Source of the DNA: Lachnospiraceae bacterium
GTDB taxonomy: Bacteria > Bacillota > Clostridia > Lachnospirales > Lachnospiraceae
Direction: 5' to 3'
NCBI GenBank assembly: GCA_022845955.1
Contig: AP025576.1
Coordinates: 7,227,681 to 7,291,680, forward strand
DNA: 64,000 nt
The notes below the pieces were generated by a model, which saw only the letters and a program-made list of their open reading frames with translations, had not been told where the DNA came from and searched no databases. Positions 47,965-57,023 of this stretch are shown here, piece after piece; the stretch's first letter is position 1, and every line of letters starts with the position of its first letter. Made by a program: the position numbers and the translations under genes.

Positions 47965-49242
47965 TTATCTGATCTCAGTCATACCGCCCATATAAGGCTG
48001 AAGCACTTCGGGGATTTTCACGGAACCGTCTGCCTGAAGGTTGTTCTCCAGGAATGCAATCAGCATTCTGGGTGGAGCAACTACTGTATTATTTAGTGTA
48101 TGCGCAAAGTATTTCCCATTTTCCCCATTTACACGGATTTTTAATCTTCTTGCCTGCGCATCCCCTAAATTGGAACAACTTCCCACTTCAAAATACTTCT
48201 TCTGTCTGGGGGACCATGCTTCCACATCATAGGATTTAACCTTCAGATCGGCTAAGTCGCCGGAGCAGCATTCTATTGTTCTTACAGGAATATCCATGGA
48301 ACGGAATAAATCTACTGTATTCTGCCAAAGCTTTTCAAACCAGATCGGAGATTCTTCCGGTTTACATACTACAATCATTTCCTGTTTTTCAAACTGGTGG
48401 ATCCTATATACGCCTCTCTCTTCCAGGCCGTGTGCACCTTTTTCCTTACGGAAACAAGGGGAATAGCTGGTGAGTGTCTTGGGAAGTTCCTCTTCCGGCA
48501 CAATGGTATCTATAAATTTACCGATCATGGAATGCTCACTGGTACCGATAAGATATAAATCTTCTCCTTCGATTTTATACATCATAGCATCCATTTCTGC
48601 AAAGCTCATAACACCCGTAACCACATTGCTTCGGATCATAAACGGAGGGACGCAATAAGTAAACCCTCTGTTGATCATAAAATCCCTTGCATAGGAAATT
48701 ACTGCGGAATGCAGTCTGGCAATATCCCCCATTAAATAATAAAAGCCGTTGCCTGCAACCTTTCTTGCGCTGTCTAAATCGATCCCGTTAAACCGTTCCA
48801 TAATCTCCGTATGGTAAGGAATCTCAAAATCAGGAACTACCGGGTCACCATACTTTGTTATTTCTACGTTTTCGGTATCATCTTTTCCAATAGGCACCGT
48901 CGGATCTATAATGTTGGGAATAAGCATCATAATTTTTGTGATCTTTTCCTGCAGCATGTCTTCTTTCTCTTCTAACTCAGCCAGTCTTTTGGCTCCGGCA
49001 GCAACTTCTGCTTTTTTAGCCTCTGCTTCTTCTTTCTTGCCGGCTTTCATTAATCCGCCGATTTCCTTGGAAATCTTATTCCGGCTTGCACGCAGATCAT
49101 CCGCTTCCTGCTGTGTCTGCCGGCTTTCTTTATCTAATTCTATTACCTCGTCCACCAGTACTATTTTGGAATCCTGAAATTTCTTTTTCATGTTTTCTTT
49201 CACTGCTTCAGGATTCTCTCTTAAAAATTTAATGTCAATCAT
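47965..49242 (-). CDS. serS: Seryl-tRNA synthetase
   Basis: A 425-residue class II synthetase. N-terminal coiled-coil arm (about 30-100) and catalytic motifs: SPCFRKEKGAHGLEERGVYRIHQFEKQEM (motif 2) and NGENGKYFAHTLNNTVVAPPRMLIAFLENN (motif 3 region). It charges tRNA-Ser. GAGGAGAG precedes the ATG. Only 26 bp separate it from the DUF4446 gene, so there is no room for a T-box. Confidence 0.95.
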   Translation of the reverse strand: MIDIKFLRENPEAVKENMKKKFQDSKIVLVDEVIELDKESRQTQQEADDLRASRNKISKEIGGLMKAGKKEEAEAKKAEVAAGAKRLAELEEKEDMLQEKITKIMMLIPNIIDPTVPIGKDDTENVEITKYGDPVVPDFEIPYHTEIMERFNGIDLDSARKVAGNGFYYLMGDIARLHSAVISYARDFMINRGFTYCVPPFMIRSNVVTGVMSFAEMDAMMYKIEGEDLYLIGTSEHSMIGKFIDTIVPEEELPKTLTSYSPCFRKEKGAHGLEERGVYRIHQFEKQEMIVVCKPEESPIWFEKLWQNTVDLFRSMDIPVRTIECCSGDLADLKVKSYDVEAWSPRQKKYFEVGSCSNLGDAQARRLKIRVNGENGKYFAHTLNNTVVAPPRMLIAFLENNLQADGSVKIPEVLQPYMGGMTEIR

Positions 49243-49268
49243 AATAAGGCTCCTCTCCTCATATAAAA

Positions 49269-49778
49269 TTAATATCCGATTGCTTTATCCAATGCTTCTT
49301 TTTCTTCTGCTCCCAGGGTAATAGCACATTCCCCTTTTTTCACTTCTTTTGTATATGTATAGCATCCTTCACTGCTTTGAACGGAATTCAAAATAAAACC
49401 ATCATCTTTTTCATTCAATAGGGCGATACAAAAACTGAGCTGTCCTCCCATCTGGCTGAAGGCGTCATACTTTACAATGCCCATTTTTTGATAACAATAC
49501 TCTAATCTTTTCTGAATATCCCTGATATCCTTACGGTTTTTATCCGATTCTTTTTTTATAAAGTCATTATCTTTGTATAAACCCTCTATCTCTTCTTCCA
49601 GACTCTTTGCCTCTTTTCCTTTCATAAACTTAGCAAGTTTTTTCTGCTGCTTGTTTAACCTGCTGAATTGTATGATTACCAGAATAAGAAGTATCAGAAT
49701 CATAACTAACATACCTATTAGCACATACGCAATATCCAGTCCGCCTAATCCTATGCTCTCCAGTAAACCACTTGACAT
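49269..49778 (-). CDS. DUF4446 family membrane protein
   Basis: A 169-residue protein: one transmembrane segment (AYVLIGMLVMILILLILVIIQF, about 18-39), a coiled coil (about 45-90), and a C-terminal domain with KYDAFSQMGGQLSFCIALLNEKDDGFILNS. This is DUF4446, usually found directly after parB in Clostridia. Function unknown. AAGGAGAG precedes the ATG. Confidence 0.8.
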   Translation of the reverse strand: MSSGLLESIGLGGLDIAYVLIGMLVMILILLILVIIQFSRLNKQQKKLAKFMKGKEAKSLEEEIEGLYKDNDFIKKESDKNRKDIRDIQKRLEYCYQKMGIVKYDAFSQMGGQLSFCIALLNEKDDGFILNSVQSSEGCYTYTKEVKKGECAITLGAEEKEALDKAIGY

Positions 49779-49809
49779 TGAACTCTCCTTTATCTTATGT
49801 TGAAATACA

Positions 49810-50694
49810 TTAGCTCTTCATTATGTGTTCCATCAGCCTGTCCAGATCTTCATGATTATAAAATTCTATCTGGATTCTACCGGCTCCATTTTCTTTGGAG
49901 GATATAAAAACCTTTGTTCCCAATGATTCTTTCAATTTTTCCTCTATATTCTGATAGATAACCTCCAGCGATTTATTTTCTTCTTTTTTTGGTTTCTCCG
50001 GTTTGTGAAGATTTTTTACCAGCTTTTCCACTTCACGTACGCTCATTTTCTCGTCAAAAACCTTTTGTGCAATCATGTACTGCTCTTCCGGATCTTCTAT
50101 AGAAAGAAGAGCCCTGGCATGTCCTGTACTGATCATTTCATTCACTACCATCTGCTGGACTTCATCGCACAGCTTTAACAGACGCATGGAATTCGTAACA
50201 GCAGTTCTGCTCTTTGATACTCTTTCTGCCACTTCATCCTGCTTCAAATTAAATTCATTCAGCAGCCTTTTGTATGCCTGTGCTTCTTCTATGGGATTCA
50301 AATCTTCCCTCTGAATATTTTCAATCAGGGAAATTTCTACAATTTCCTGATTGGAAAGCTTCTTTATTATTACAGGGATTTCTTTTAACCCTGCTATTTT
50401 AGCAGCCCGCCATCTTCTTTCACCGGCAATGATTTCATAATAGCCTTCCCTGTCCTGTACCAGAATAGGCTGCAATAAACCAAACTGCTTAATCGACTCG
50501 GCCAACTCCATCAGGGCATCTTCATCAAAATTTTTTCTCGGTTGATCCCTGTTAGGTTCTACCATCGTTATTTTTACCATGGTTTCCGGATTTTTATTTT
50601 CTGCTCCGTTTCCTTTATCTGTTTTTCCTTTTGATTCTCCAATTGCATTTGGAATTAAAGAATCCAGGCCTTTCCCCAATCCTCTAGCCGCCAT
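49810..50694 (-). CDS. parB: Chromosome-partition protein ParB/Spo0J
   Basis: A 294-residue CTP-dependent clamp. RGLGKGLDSLIPN start binds ParA; EPNRDQPRKNFDED, GLLQPILVQ and AGERRWRAAK form the CTP pocket; LIENIQREDLNPIEEAQAYKRLL, then VSKSRTAVTNSMRLLKL is the parS-binding HTH; C-terminal dimer region ends LMEHIMKS. Target sites are the two parS copies at 51,641 and 53,200. Four bases after parA. Confidence 0.95.
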   Translation of the reverse strand: MAARGLGKGLDSLIPNAIGESKGKTDKGNGAENKNPETMVKITMVEPNRDQPRKNFDEDALMELAESIKQFGLLQPILVQDREGYYEIIAGERRWRAAKIAGLKEIPVIIKKLSNQEIVEISLIENIQREDLNPIEEAQAYKRLLNEFNLKQDEVAERVSKSRTAVTNSMRLLKLCDEVQQMVVNEMISTGHARALLSIEDPEEQYMIAQKVFDEKMSVREVEKLVKNLHKPEKPKKEENKSLEVIYQNIEEKLKESLGTKVFISSKENGAGRIQIEFYNHEDLDRLMEHIMKS

Positions 50695-50697
50695 TTA

Positions 50698-51465
50698 TTA
50701 AATATCCTTTCTCTTAATTACTTCGTTTGCCAATGCCATATAGCTTTCCGCACCTGCTGATTTGGGATCATACATGGTAATTGGAAGGCCATAACTGGGT
50801 GCTTCCGCCAGCCTTATGTTCCGGGGTATAACAGTCTTATATATTTTCTGGTTTAAATTTTTCTTAACATTATCCACTACCTGCATGGACAGATTCGTTC
50901 TGGAATCATACATGGTGAACAGAATTCCCTCTATCTGAAGCTGAGGATTCAGCCTTTCTCTTACCAGATTAACCGTATGGATTAATTGGCTCAATCCTTC
51001 CAGTGCATAGTATTCACATTGTATGGGAACTAATACGGTATTCGCAGTCGTCATTGCATTTACAGTTAACATATTTAAAGATGGCGGGCAGTCTATAACT
51101 ATAAAATCATATTGATCCTTTATCCAGTCCACTTCATTTTTTAATATGTACTCTTTTTTATCTACCCCTATTAATTCTATCTCTGCTGCTGCTAAATTTA
51201 CATTAGAAGGCAATACCGTTACATTAGGCACTACCTCTTTTATAAGACAATCCTGAATACTACACTCTCCCAGCATTAATTCATAAATCGTATTTTCCAG
51301 TTCGTTCTTATCAATATTAAATCCACTGGTTGTATTTCCCTGGGGATCCGTATCTATAACCAGGACTCTTTTCCCTTTTGCAGCCAGCGCAGCTGAAAGA
51401 TTAACTGCAGTGGTTGTTTTACCTACACCGCCCTTCTGATTTGCAATTGCGATAATTCTTCCCAT
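50698..51465 (-). CDS. parA: Chromosome-partition ATPase ParA/Soj
   Basis: A 255-residue deviant-Walker ATPase: ANQKGGVGKTTTAVNLS (Walker A with signature Lys), IDTDPQGNTTSGF, YDFIVIDCPPSLNMLT (Walker B region). No N-terminal HTH, so the chromosomal Soj type. It works with ParB in origin segregation. A TATAAT-like box lies on the minus strand near 51,552. AAGGAAA precedes the ATG. Confidence 0.95.
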   Translation of the reverse strand: MGRIIAIANQKGGVGKTTTAVNLSAALAAKGKRVLVIDTDPQGNTTSGFNIDKNELENTIYELMLGECSIQDCLIKEVVPNVTVLPSNVNLAAAEIELIGVDKKEYILKNEVDWIKDQYDFIVIDCPPSLNMLTVNAMTTANTVLVPIQCEYYALEGLSQLIHTVNLVRERLNPQLQIEGILFTMYDSRTNLSMQVVDNVKKNLNQKIYKTVIPRNIRLAEAPSYGLPITMYDPKSAGAESYMALANEVIKRKDI

Positions 51466-51640
51466 TAAATATTTCCTTTCGTTTGCGATTCTACAAACAT
51501 GATAGAGTCATTCTTCACCAACACAATTCCACCCTATAAAGTACTTATCGATTATATCACTTTTCTTGTTTATATTCTATAAGGAAATATTAGAATTTAA
51601 ATATTCTTTTTTTATTTTTATTGTATGACATGCTATTATA

Positions 51641-51656
51641 TGTTTCACGTGAAACA
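51641..51656. promoter_or_regulatory. parS site 1
   Basis: TGTTTCACGTGAAACA matches the Firmicutes parS consensus exactly and lies upstream of parA. Confidence 0.95.
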
Positions 51657-51663
51657 TATAATA

Positions 51664-51780
51664 GTTTGCTCATCGGAATGTCCGGCCTGATGGACTGGTG
51701 AATATCCTTTTGCCGTCCCGGGGACAGCGCTCTGCCAGCGGGCAGAAATCCACTTTTCTCCTGCGAAGTTTGAGTCTTTT
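51664..51780. repeat. Partial copy of the long intergenic repeat
   Basis: From GGCCTGATGGACTGG through CCGTCCCGGGGACAG, CTCTGCCAGCGGGCAGAAA to CTCCTGCGAAGTTTGAG this copies, with several changes, the right arm of the hairpin at 53,357-53,427. It follows a parS site, as does the full copy. Confidence 0.7.
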
Positions 51781-52053
51781 ATATATAATTCAACAATCGT
51801 TCAAACTTACTTGAATAATTATAATAAATTTATTAACAAAGAAACAAAATCGCTACTGTACACTCAATACTGTACATTTCCTGTACAGTACGTGAGCTAT
51901 TAATTGAAGCGTGTATAAATTTTATCACCTCAGACGAGTCTAAATAGATTTATGCATGTTGCTGATCACGGAAATAATAGTAACATAAAATCAATATTGA
52001 ATACGATCTAAACACATGATTTTCTTGTAAGAAAAGGATGGATGGTTTATAAT
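51781..52053 (+). promoter_or_regulatory. Hydrolase-gene upstream region: operator-like repeats and promoter
   Basis: No gene. TACTGTACA occurs at 51,854 and 51,868 and inverted (TGTACAGTA) at 51,882, giving a 9-bp dyad with a 5-nt spacer. A promoter TTGTAA (52,025) and TATAAT (52,048), 17 bp apart, leads into the gene at 52,081. Confidence 0.55.
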
Positions 52054-52080
52054 ATGTAAATACAGGAGGTATATATAACT

Positions 52081-53025
52081 ATGAACAAAAAACTGGGAAC
52101 TGCAATCTTTTTAACTGGTATGACTACTCTTACTATCCATATAATAAATAGACTTCAATTTTCTTTTAGTACAGTTAAAAACATTCTCAGCTGTCCAAAT
52201 AATAAATATTATGAATGGCGGTTTGGGAAAATTAGATATATTAAAAAAGGAAGCGGCACACCGGTTTTATTGCTGCATGACTTAACTCCGGGTAGTTCAA
52301 GCTATGAATTTTCTTTATTAATAGATTCTTTAGCCGAAAAACACGAGGTATATGCTATAGATTTTCTAGGTTATGGTTTGTCTGATAAACCAAATATAAC
52401 CTATACAAATTATTTATATGTGCAGTCCGTTATTGATTTTATTAAAACTATAATAGGCAGGAAAACAAGTATTCTTGCCACCGGAGATGCAGCCCCCGTT
52501 GGAATTATGGCTTGCCATAATGATGGAGAGGTTATTGATAAGGTAGTACTTATCAATCCCCAAAGTATCAATAAATTGAATCAGATACCAAATAAACAGA
52601 CGAAGCTTCTTAAGTTTTTAATTGATACTCCTATTTTAGGAACTTTGCTTTATAATCTGCAAACTACGAAAGAGTCTTATAAGAAGGTATTTCTTGAAGA
52701 ATACTTCAATGAACCATTCCATATTAAAGATGAAGTTTTACTTAGTTATGTAGAGTCATCTCATCTACCGGATTATAATGCCAAATTTTCTTTTGCCAGC
52801 TTTATCGGAAGGTATATGAACGCGAATATCATTCATGCATTAAAAGAAATCGATCATAGTATTTATATTCTATATGGAGATAATAAAAAGGATATTCAAA
52901 CAATTGTAGATAATTATATTTATTTCAACCAATCTATTGAAGCATTTCCGATTAAAGATACAAAACATCTCTGCCATTTGGAAGCACCTGCTAAAATTAT
53001 GGAACAAATTAATATACTATTATAA
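52081..53025 (+). CDS. Alpha/beta hydrolase-fold protein, probably inactive
   Basis: A 314-residue protein with an N-terminal hydrophobic anchor (LGTAIFLTGMTTLTIHII). TPVLLLHDLTPGSSSYEF is the oxyanion region; YAIDFLGYGLSDKP follows; late LYGDNKKD and DTKHLCHLEAP give acid and His. At the nucleophile elbow the text is ATGDAAPVGIMACH: relatives have a Ser in this elbow, here replaced by Ala or Asp. Catalysis is therefore doubtful. ACAGGAGG precedes the ATG. Two parS copies flank the gene. Confidence 0.7.
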   Translation: MNKKLGTAIFLTGMTTLTIHIINRLQFSFSTVKNILSCPNNKYYEWRFGKIRYIKKGSGTPVLLLHDLTPGSSSYEFSLLIDSLAEKHEVYAIDFLGYGLSDKPNITYTNYLYVQSVIDFIKTIIGRKTSILATGDAAPVGIMACHNDGEVIDKVVLINPQSINKLNQIPNKQTKLLKFLIDTPILGTLLYNLQTTKESYKKVFLEEYFNEPFHIKDEVLLSYVESSHLPDYNAKFSFASFIGRYMNANIIHALKEIDHSIYILYGDNKKDIQTIVDNYIYFNQSIEAFPIKDTKHLCHLEAPAKIMEQINILL

Positions 53026-53076
53026 AATCTTAGAACATAAAATTTAAACTCAAAAAAGGTCCCTGAAATAGTCAAT

Positions 53077-53109
53077 AGCCCGCAGCAGACTGCGGGCTAT
53101 CTGTTTTTT
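53077..53109 (+). terminator. Terminator of the hydrolase gene
   Basis: Perfect AGCCCGCAG-caga-CTGCGGGCT, then ATCTGTTTTTT. Confidence 0.85.
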
Positions 53110-53199
53110 AAAGCGAAAGCCAAATAAATATAAATATGAAATATCCATTTGGCTTATTGCTTGCTTCCATCGTTGGATTTTTTATATAACTTTCTATAT

Positions 53200-53215
53200 G
53201 TTTCACGTGAAACAT
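53200..53215. promoter_or_regulatory. parS site 2
   Basis: Exact TGTTTCACGTGAAACA, 1.5 kb from the first copy, between the hydrolase gene and rsmG. Confidence 0.95.
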
Positions 53216-53236
53216 ATAAATATATCTTACTTACTC

Positions 53237-53427
53237 AAACTTTGCAGGAGCAAAATGTCCTTCCGCCCGCTGGCAGAGCAGTGTCCCCGGGACGGAAAAG
53301 GAATGTTCACCAGATCCTCTCAGGCTATGGAGATGAGCCCGGCCTGATGGACTGGCGAATATCCTTTTCCGTCCCGGGGACACTGCTCTGCCAGCGGGCG
53401 GAAGGACATTTTGCTCCTGCGAAGTTT
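53237..53427. repeat. 191-bp long-hairpin intergenic repeat
   Basis: Two arms of about 70 bp (53,237-53,308 and 53,357-53,427) are complementary with only a few mismatches; they contain GGAGCAAAATGTCC, CCGCCCGCTGGCAGAGC and GTCCCCGGGACGG. The 48-nt loop has its own TCAGGC/GCCTGA pair. No coding capacity. A diverged half copy is at 51,664-51,780, so this is a dispersed family. Confidence 0.8.
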
Positions 53428-53573
53428 AAGTTACTTATAACAATTCAATCCATTCACAATCACTGCTGAAATCTAACCTGCATTCCTACTGTGATGATTT
53501 TTGTCACTCGTGTATCACTTATTTACCGCCAGATCATACAAAGCCTATAACTGAATGCATAGTTACACATAAT

Positions 53574-54305
53574 TTATCCAATAGGTTCTTTTGCAGGCAA
53601 ACCGGCCTTACGAGGATATTTCTTAGGTGTAACAGCCTTCTTATTAATTACAAGTAATACTCTGTGTATATCACTATCGGGAAGAAAAAAATCAATTTTA
53701 GTCTGTACGTGTCCTCCGAGTAAATGGATGGCCTTTTCTGCTGCAGCCGTTTCTTCCTCCCCCTTTTCTGACTTATAAGAAATAAACTTTCCTCCTACTT
53801 TTACAAATGGTAAGCAATACTCCGATAATGTGGAAAGGTTGGCAACTGCCCTGGAAACACATATATCATATTTTTCACGGAAACGAAAAGGCTTGGCAAA
53901 ATCCTCCGCTCTTCCATGAACAGCTTCAATACCACGAAGTCCAAGCTTGTTAATAACTTCATTTAAAAAATTAACCCTTTTATTTAAGGAATCCAGCAAA
54001 GTTACCTGCAAATCAGGAAATGCAATTTTTAAAGGTATACCGGGAAAACCTGCTCCTGTCCCTATATCAATAACAGACAGAGAATCCTGTGTAAGTCGGG
54101 GAAGCGCTCTTATAAGAGACAAGCTGTCTACAAAATGCTTCTTTAATACATCATCAAAATCGGTAATAGCTGTCAGGTTCATAACTTCATTCCATTGAAT
54201 CAACAACTCATAATATAAAAGGAACTGTTCTTCCTGTCCTTTATCTAAAGATACAGGAAGCTGTGCAAGATCGTTTCTAAACTGTGTTACATTGTAATCT
54301 TTCAT
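53574..54305 (-). CDS. rsmG: 16S rRNA (guanine527-N7)-methyltransferase
   Basis: A 243-residue SAM-dependent enzyme: YELLIQWNEVMNLTAITDFDDVLKKHFVDSL, then VIDIGTGAGFPGIPLKIAFP (SAM loop) and AVHGRAEDFA, YDICVSRAVANLSTLSEYCLP. It overlaps the mnmG stop by four bases (ATGA), so the two are translationally coupled. Length is normal. Confidence 0.95.
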   Translation of the reverse strand: MKDYNVTQFRNDLAQLPVSLDKGQEEQFLLYYELLIQWNEVMNLTAITDFDDVLKKHFVDSLSLIRALPRLTQDSLSVIDIGTGAGFPGIPLKIAFPDLQVTLLDSLNKRVNFLNEVINKLGLRGIEAVHGRAEDFAKPFRFREKYDICVSRAVANLSTLSEYCLPFVKVGGKFISYKSEKGEEETAAAEKAIHLLGGHVQTKIDFFLPDSDIHRVLLVINKKAVTPKKYPRKAGLPAKEPIG

Positions 54306-56227
54306 CCTATCTCCTGTTTTGCTTGATGTTCTAAAAATATAAGAAGGACAGAAATATCAGCCGGCGATACCCCTGATATACGGGAAGCCTGTCCCATATT
54401 TACCGGTTTGTATGCTATCAGCTTTTGCCTGGCCTCCAAGCGAAGGCTGGGTATTTTTTCATAATCTATCCAGGACGGTATTTTTTTCTTTTCCATTTTT
54501 TTAAACTGTTCTACCTGCCGCAGCTGCCGCGCAATATAACCTTCATATTTTAATTCAATTTCCACCTGCTCTATAATATCTTCTGATAAATCAGGCCGTT
54601 TCGGATCAATTTCTTTTATAATACCATAATTTAACTCGGGCCTGCATAACAGCTCGGATAGGCTGGCAGCGGTTTTCAAAGGAGAACTTTTCTGATCTTC
54701 CAAAAACTTCTGAATATCTGCTGAGGCACCCACCACCGTCTTTTTTAAACGATCCATTTCTTCCCTGATAAGGACCTGCTTCTGAAGGGTATACCGGTAT
54801 TCTTCTTCACTCACCAGTCCTGTCTGATATCCGATTTCACGCAAACGGATATCCGCATTATCCTGCCGAAGAAGAAGCCTGTATTCTGCCCTTGATGTCA
54901 TCATCCTGTAGGGTTCAAAATTATCCTTTGTTACCAAATCATCTATTAAAACACCGATGTAAGCCTGTGAACGATCCAGAACGATCTGTTCTTTCCCCTG
55001 AATGGACAGACCAGCATTAATCCCGGCTATCAGTCCCTGTGCAGCAGCTTCTTCGTATCCGCTGCTGCCGTTAAACTGCCCACCGCTGAACAGCCCTCTG
55101 ATAGTTTTAAATTCCAGCGTGGGATCCAATTGTCTGGAATTAATACAATCATATTCAATAGCATACGCATTTCTGACAATTTTACAGTGTTCCAATCCGG
55201 GAACACTCCTGTACATTGCAAGCTGTACATCCTCCGGCAAAGAGGAAGACATCCCCCCCACATACATTTCATTGGTATGGATTCCTTCAGGCTCCAAAAA
55301 AACCTGATGTCTTTTCTTATCGGCAAATTTTACTACCTTATCTTCAATTGACGGGCAGTATCTGGGACCTGTCCCCTCAATGATACCCGCATAAATAGGA
55401 GAACGATCCAGATTAGCACGTATAATATCATGTGTTTCTTCGTTGGTATAGGTCAGCCAGCAGGAAACCTGTTCTTTCTGAATCCTTTCGGGATCCGTGG
55501 AAAAAGAGAAAGGAATCACCCTCTCATCTCCCCGCTGCTCCTCCATTCTGGAAAAATCGATTGTCCGTTTATCCATACGCGCCGGCGTTCCCGTTTTAAA
55601 ACGGCGCATTTCAATTCCTAAAGCCTTTAGGGAATCTGTCAGATGATTAGCCGGCTGCAGGCCATTCGGCCCGGTGTAAGTGATCGCTTCCCCACACAGG
55701 CACCGGGAATTCAGGTAAGTACCCGTACATAAAACGACTGCCTTACATTCATAAACAGCACCGGTAAATATCTTTACACCGGTGATCCTCTTACGATACC
55801 CGCCCTTTTTGGTATCTCCCGCAGGGATTTCCTCCGCCAGCAGTTCACATACTTCAGCCTGTTTTATAGTCAGATGATCCTGGTTTTCAAGCACCATCCT
55901 CATATGCCAGGTATATTCTGCCTTATCCGCCTGTGCACGCAGGGAATGTACCGCAGGGCCTTTTGACACATTCAGCATCTTTGACTGAATAAAAGTTTTA
56001 TCGATATTTCTGCCCATTTCACCGCCCAGAGCATCTACTTCTCTAACCAAATGTCCTTTGGAGGAACCGCCTATATTGGGATTACAAGGCATCAATGCAA
56101 TACTGTCCACACTGACGGTAAATATTATGGTTTCCAATCCCATCCTGGCACAGGCCAGAGCTGCCTCACATCCGGCATGCCCGGCTCCCACCACACAAAC
56201 ATCATAGTTTTCTCTGATCTGCGGCAT
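54302..56227 (-). CDS. mnmG: tRNA uridine-34 carboxymethylaminomethyl enzyme MnmG (GidA)
   Basis: About 641 residues. FAD-binding VVGAGHAGCEAALACARMG at the N-terminus, MPCNPNIGGSSKGHLVREVDALGGEM, and the late GLFSGGQFNGSSGYEEAAAQG and TSRAEYRLLLRQDNADIRL. With MnmE it makes the cmnm5 group at tRNA wobble U. ATG 56,227 is taken, ten bases after AAGGAG. Conserved origin-proximal gene. Confidence 0.95.
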   Translation of the reverse strand: MPQIRENYDVCVVGAGHAGCEAALACARMGLETIIFTVSVDSIALMPCNPNIGGSSKGHLVREVDALGGEMGRNIDKTFIQSKMLNVSKGPAVHSLRAQADKAEYTWHMRMVLENQDHLTIKQAEVCELLAEEIPAGDTKKGGYRKRITGVKIFTGAVYECKAVVLCTGTYLNSRCLCGEAITYTGPNGLQPANHLTDSLKALGIEMRRFKTGTPARMDKRTIDFSRMEEQRGDERVIPFSFSTDPERIQKEQVSCWLTYTNEETHDIIRANLDRSPIYAGIIEGTGPRYCPSIEDKVVKFADKKRHQVFLEPEGIHTNEMYVGGMSSSLPEDVQLAMYRSVPGLEHCKIVRNAYAIEYDCINSRQLDPTLEFKTIRGLFSGGQFNGSSGYEEAAAQGLIAGINAGLSIQGKEQIVLDRSQAYIGVLIDDLVTKDNFEPYRMMTSRAEYRLLLRQDNADIRLREIGYQTGLVSEEEYRYTLQKQVLIREEMDRLKKTVVGASADIQKFLEDQKSSPLKTAASLSELLCRPELNYGIIKEIDPKRPDLSEDIIEQVEIELKYEGYIARQLRQVEQFKKMEKKKIPSWIDYEKIPSLRLEARQKLIAYKPVNMGQASRISGVSPADISVLLIFLEHQAKQEIG

Positions 56228-56244
56228 AATAAACAAACTCCTTA

Positions 56245-56685
56245 TTACTTCTTTTTCTTATTTTTCTTCTTCTTTTTTTCCCGGACGGCCTGGGGTACGG
56301 TTACTGCGGCAGGAACCGCTTCCTTTTCCACATATATTCGCTGGCTGGTTTCCGGAACGATAATAGCTGTCTGCATTTCTTCTTCTGAAAGAACGGCACC
56401 TCCCGGCTCCTCTTGCGCAGGCATACTCTGGTTTACCGGGTTCGCTGCTGCTTCCTTCCTGTTTTCCTGTACCTTTCCCCAGGCCTGATCCCACAGGATC
56501 CTCACCGGTTCCCATACCAGCTCCAGCGCCCGCAGCAAAGCAATAATCAGGATCACCCAGCAGATAAAATGATACAGCTGGATTTCACCGCTGCCGTAAT
56601 CTTCCGTAGCCCCATAATACAAACCAAGCCCCACAATACCTACAGCCATCAGAAAAAATAACCCCATACTTGATTCTTTCTTCAT
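56245..56685 (-). CDS. Small membrane protein with poly-lysine tail
   Basis: A 146-residue protein: two transmembrane segments (GLFFLMAVGIVGLGLYYGA and LYHFICWVILIIALLRALELVW), a Glu/Pro/Val-rich cytosolic part, and a C-terminal run of Lys and Asn (EKKKKKNKKKK). The basic tail could bind nucleic acid or acidic lipid. Sits just upstream of mnmG, 18 bp away. No family recognised. Confidence 0.6.
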   Translation of the reverse strand: MKKESSMGLFFLMAVGIVGLGLYYGATEDYGSGEIQLYHFICWVILIIALLRALELVWEPVRILWDQAWGKVQENRKEAAANPVNQSMPAQEEPGGAVLSEEEMQTAIIVPETSQRIYVEKEAVPAAVTVPQAVREKKKKKNKKKK

Positions 56686-56804
56686 ACCCGTCTGCTCCTG
56701 TCCCCAAATTTTGCACTTCTGTCATTTGTGGTTTTATCCGCGGCAAAATTGCATACTCATGGACTTATCATACCACAAAAAAAAATAATAGAAAACACGT
56801 AAAG

Positions 56805-57010
56805 TTAATGATAAGATAAAATAGTGTTATAATTGTAACAATTCAGACGGCCCCCTATGCCGCCGCCCTGTGATTTTGCATGCCCGCTTTCCCCTCCCGG
56901 CTTTTCCCTGGGGCGCCGATGCTGCAAGACTCCTTCCAGGGGCCGTTCTAAACAGGCAGGCAGAATAGCTATCCATACATTGGATGCAAAACATTCACAA
57001 TACTATTTCA
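56805..57010 (+). promoter_or_regulatory. Promoter and structured leader of the MDR dehydrogenase gene
   Basis: TTAATG (56,805) and TATAAT (56,828) are 17 bp apart. The leader is GC-rich, unlike the surroundings, and is closed by ACGGCCCC (from 56,847) pairing with GGGGCCGT (ending 56,946) around about 80 nt that contains GGGAAAAGCCGGGAGGGG-type complements. Remaining bases from 56,686 hold nothing recognisable. Confidence 0.4.
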
Positions 57011-57023
57011 GACAGGAGATACG

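Noticed and set aside
49243..49268. T-box leader for serS
   Set aside because: Only 26 bp separate serS from the upstream gene, too short for a T-box.
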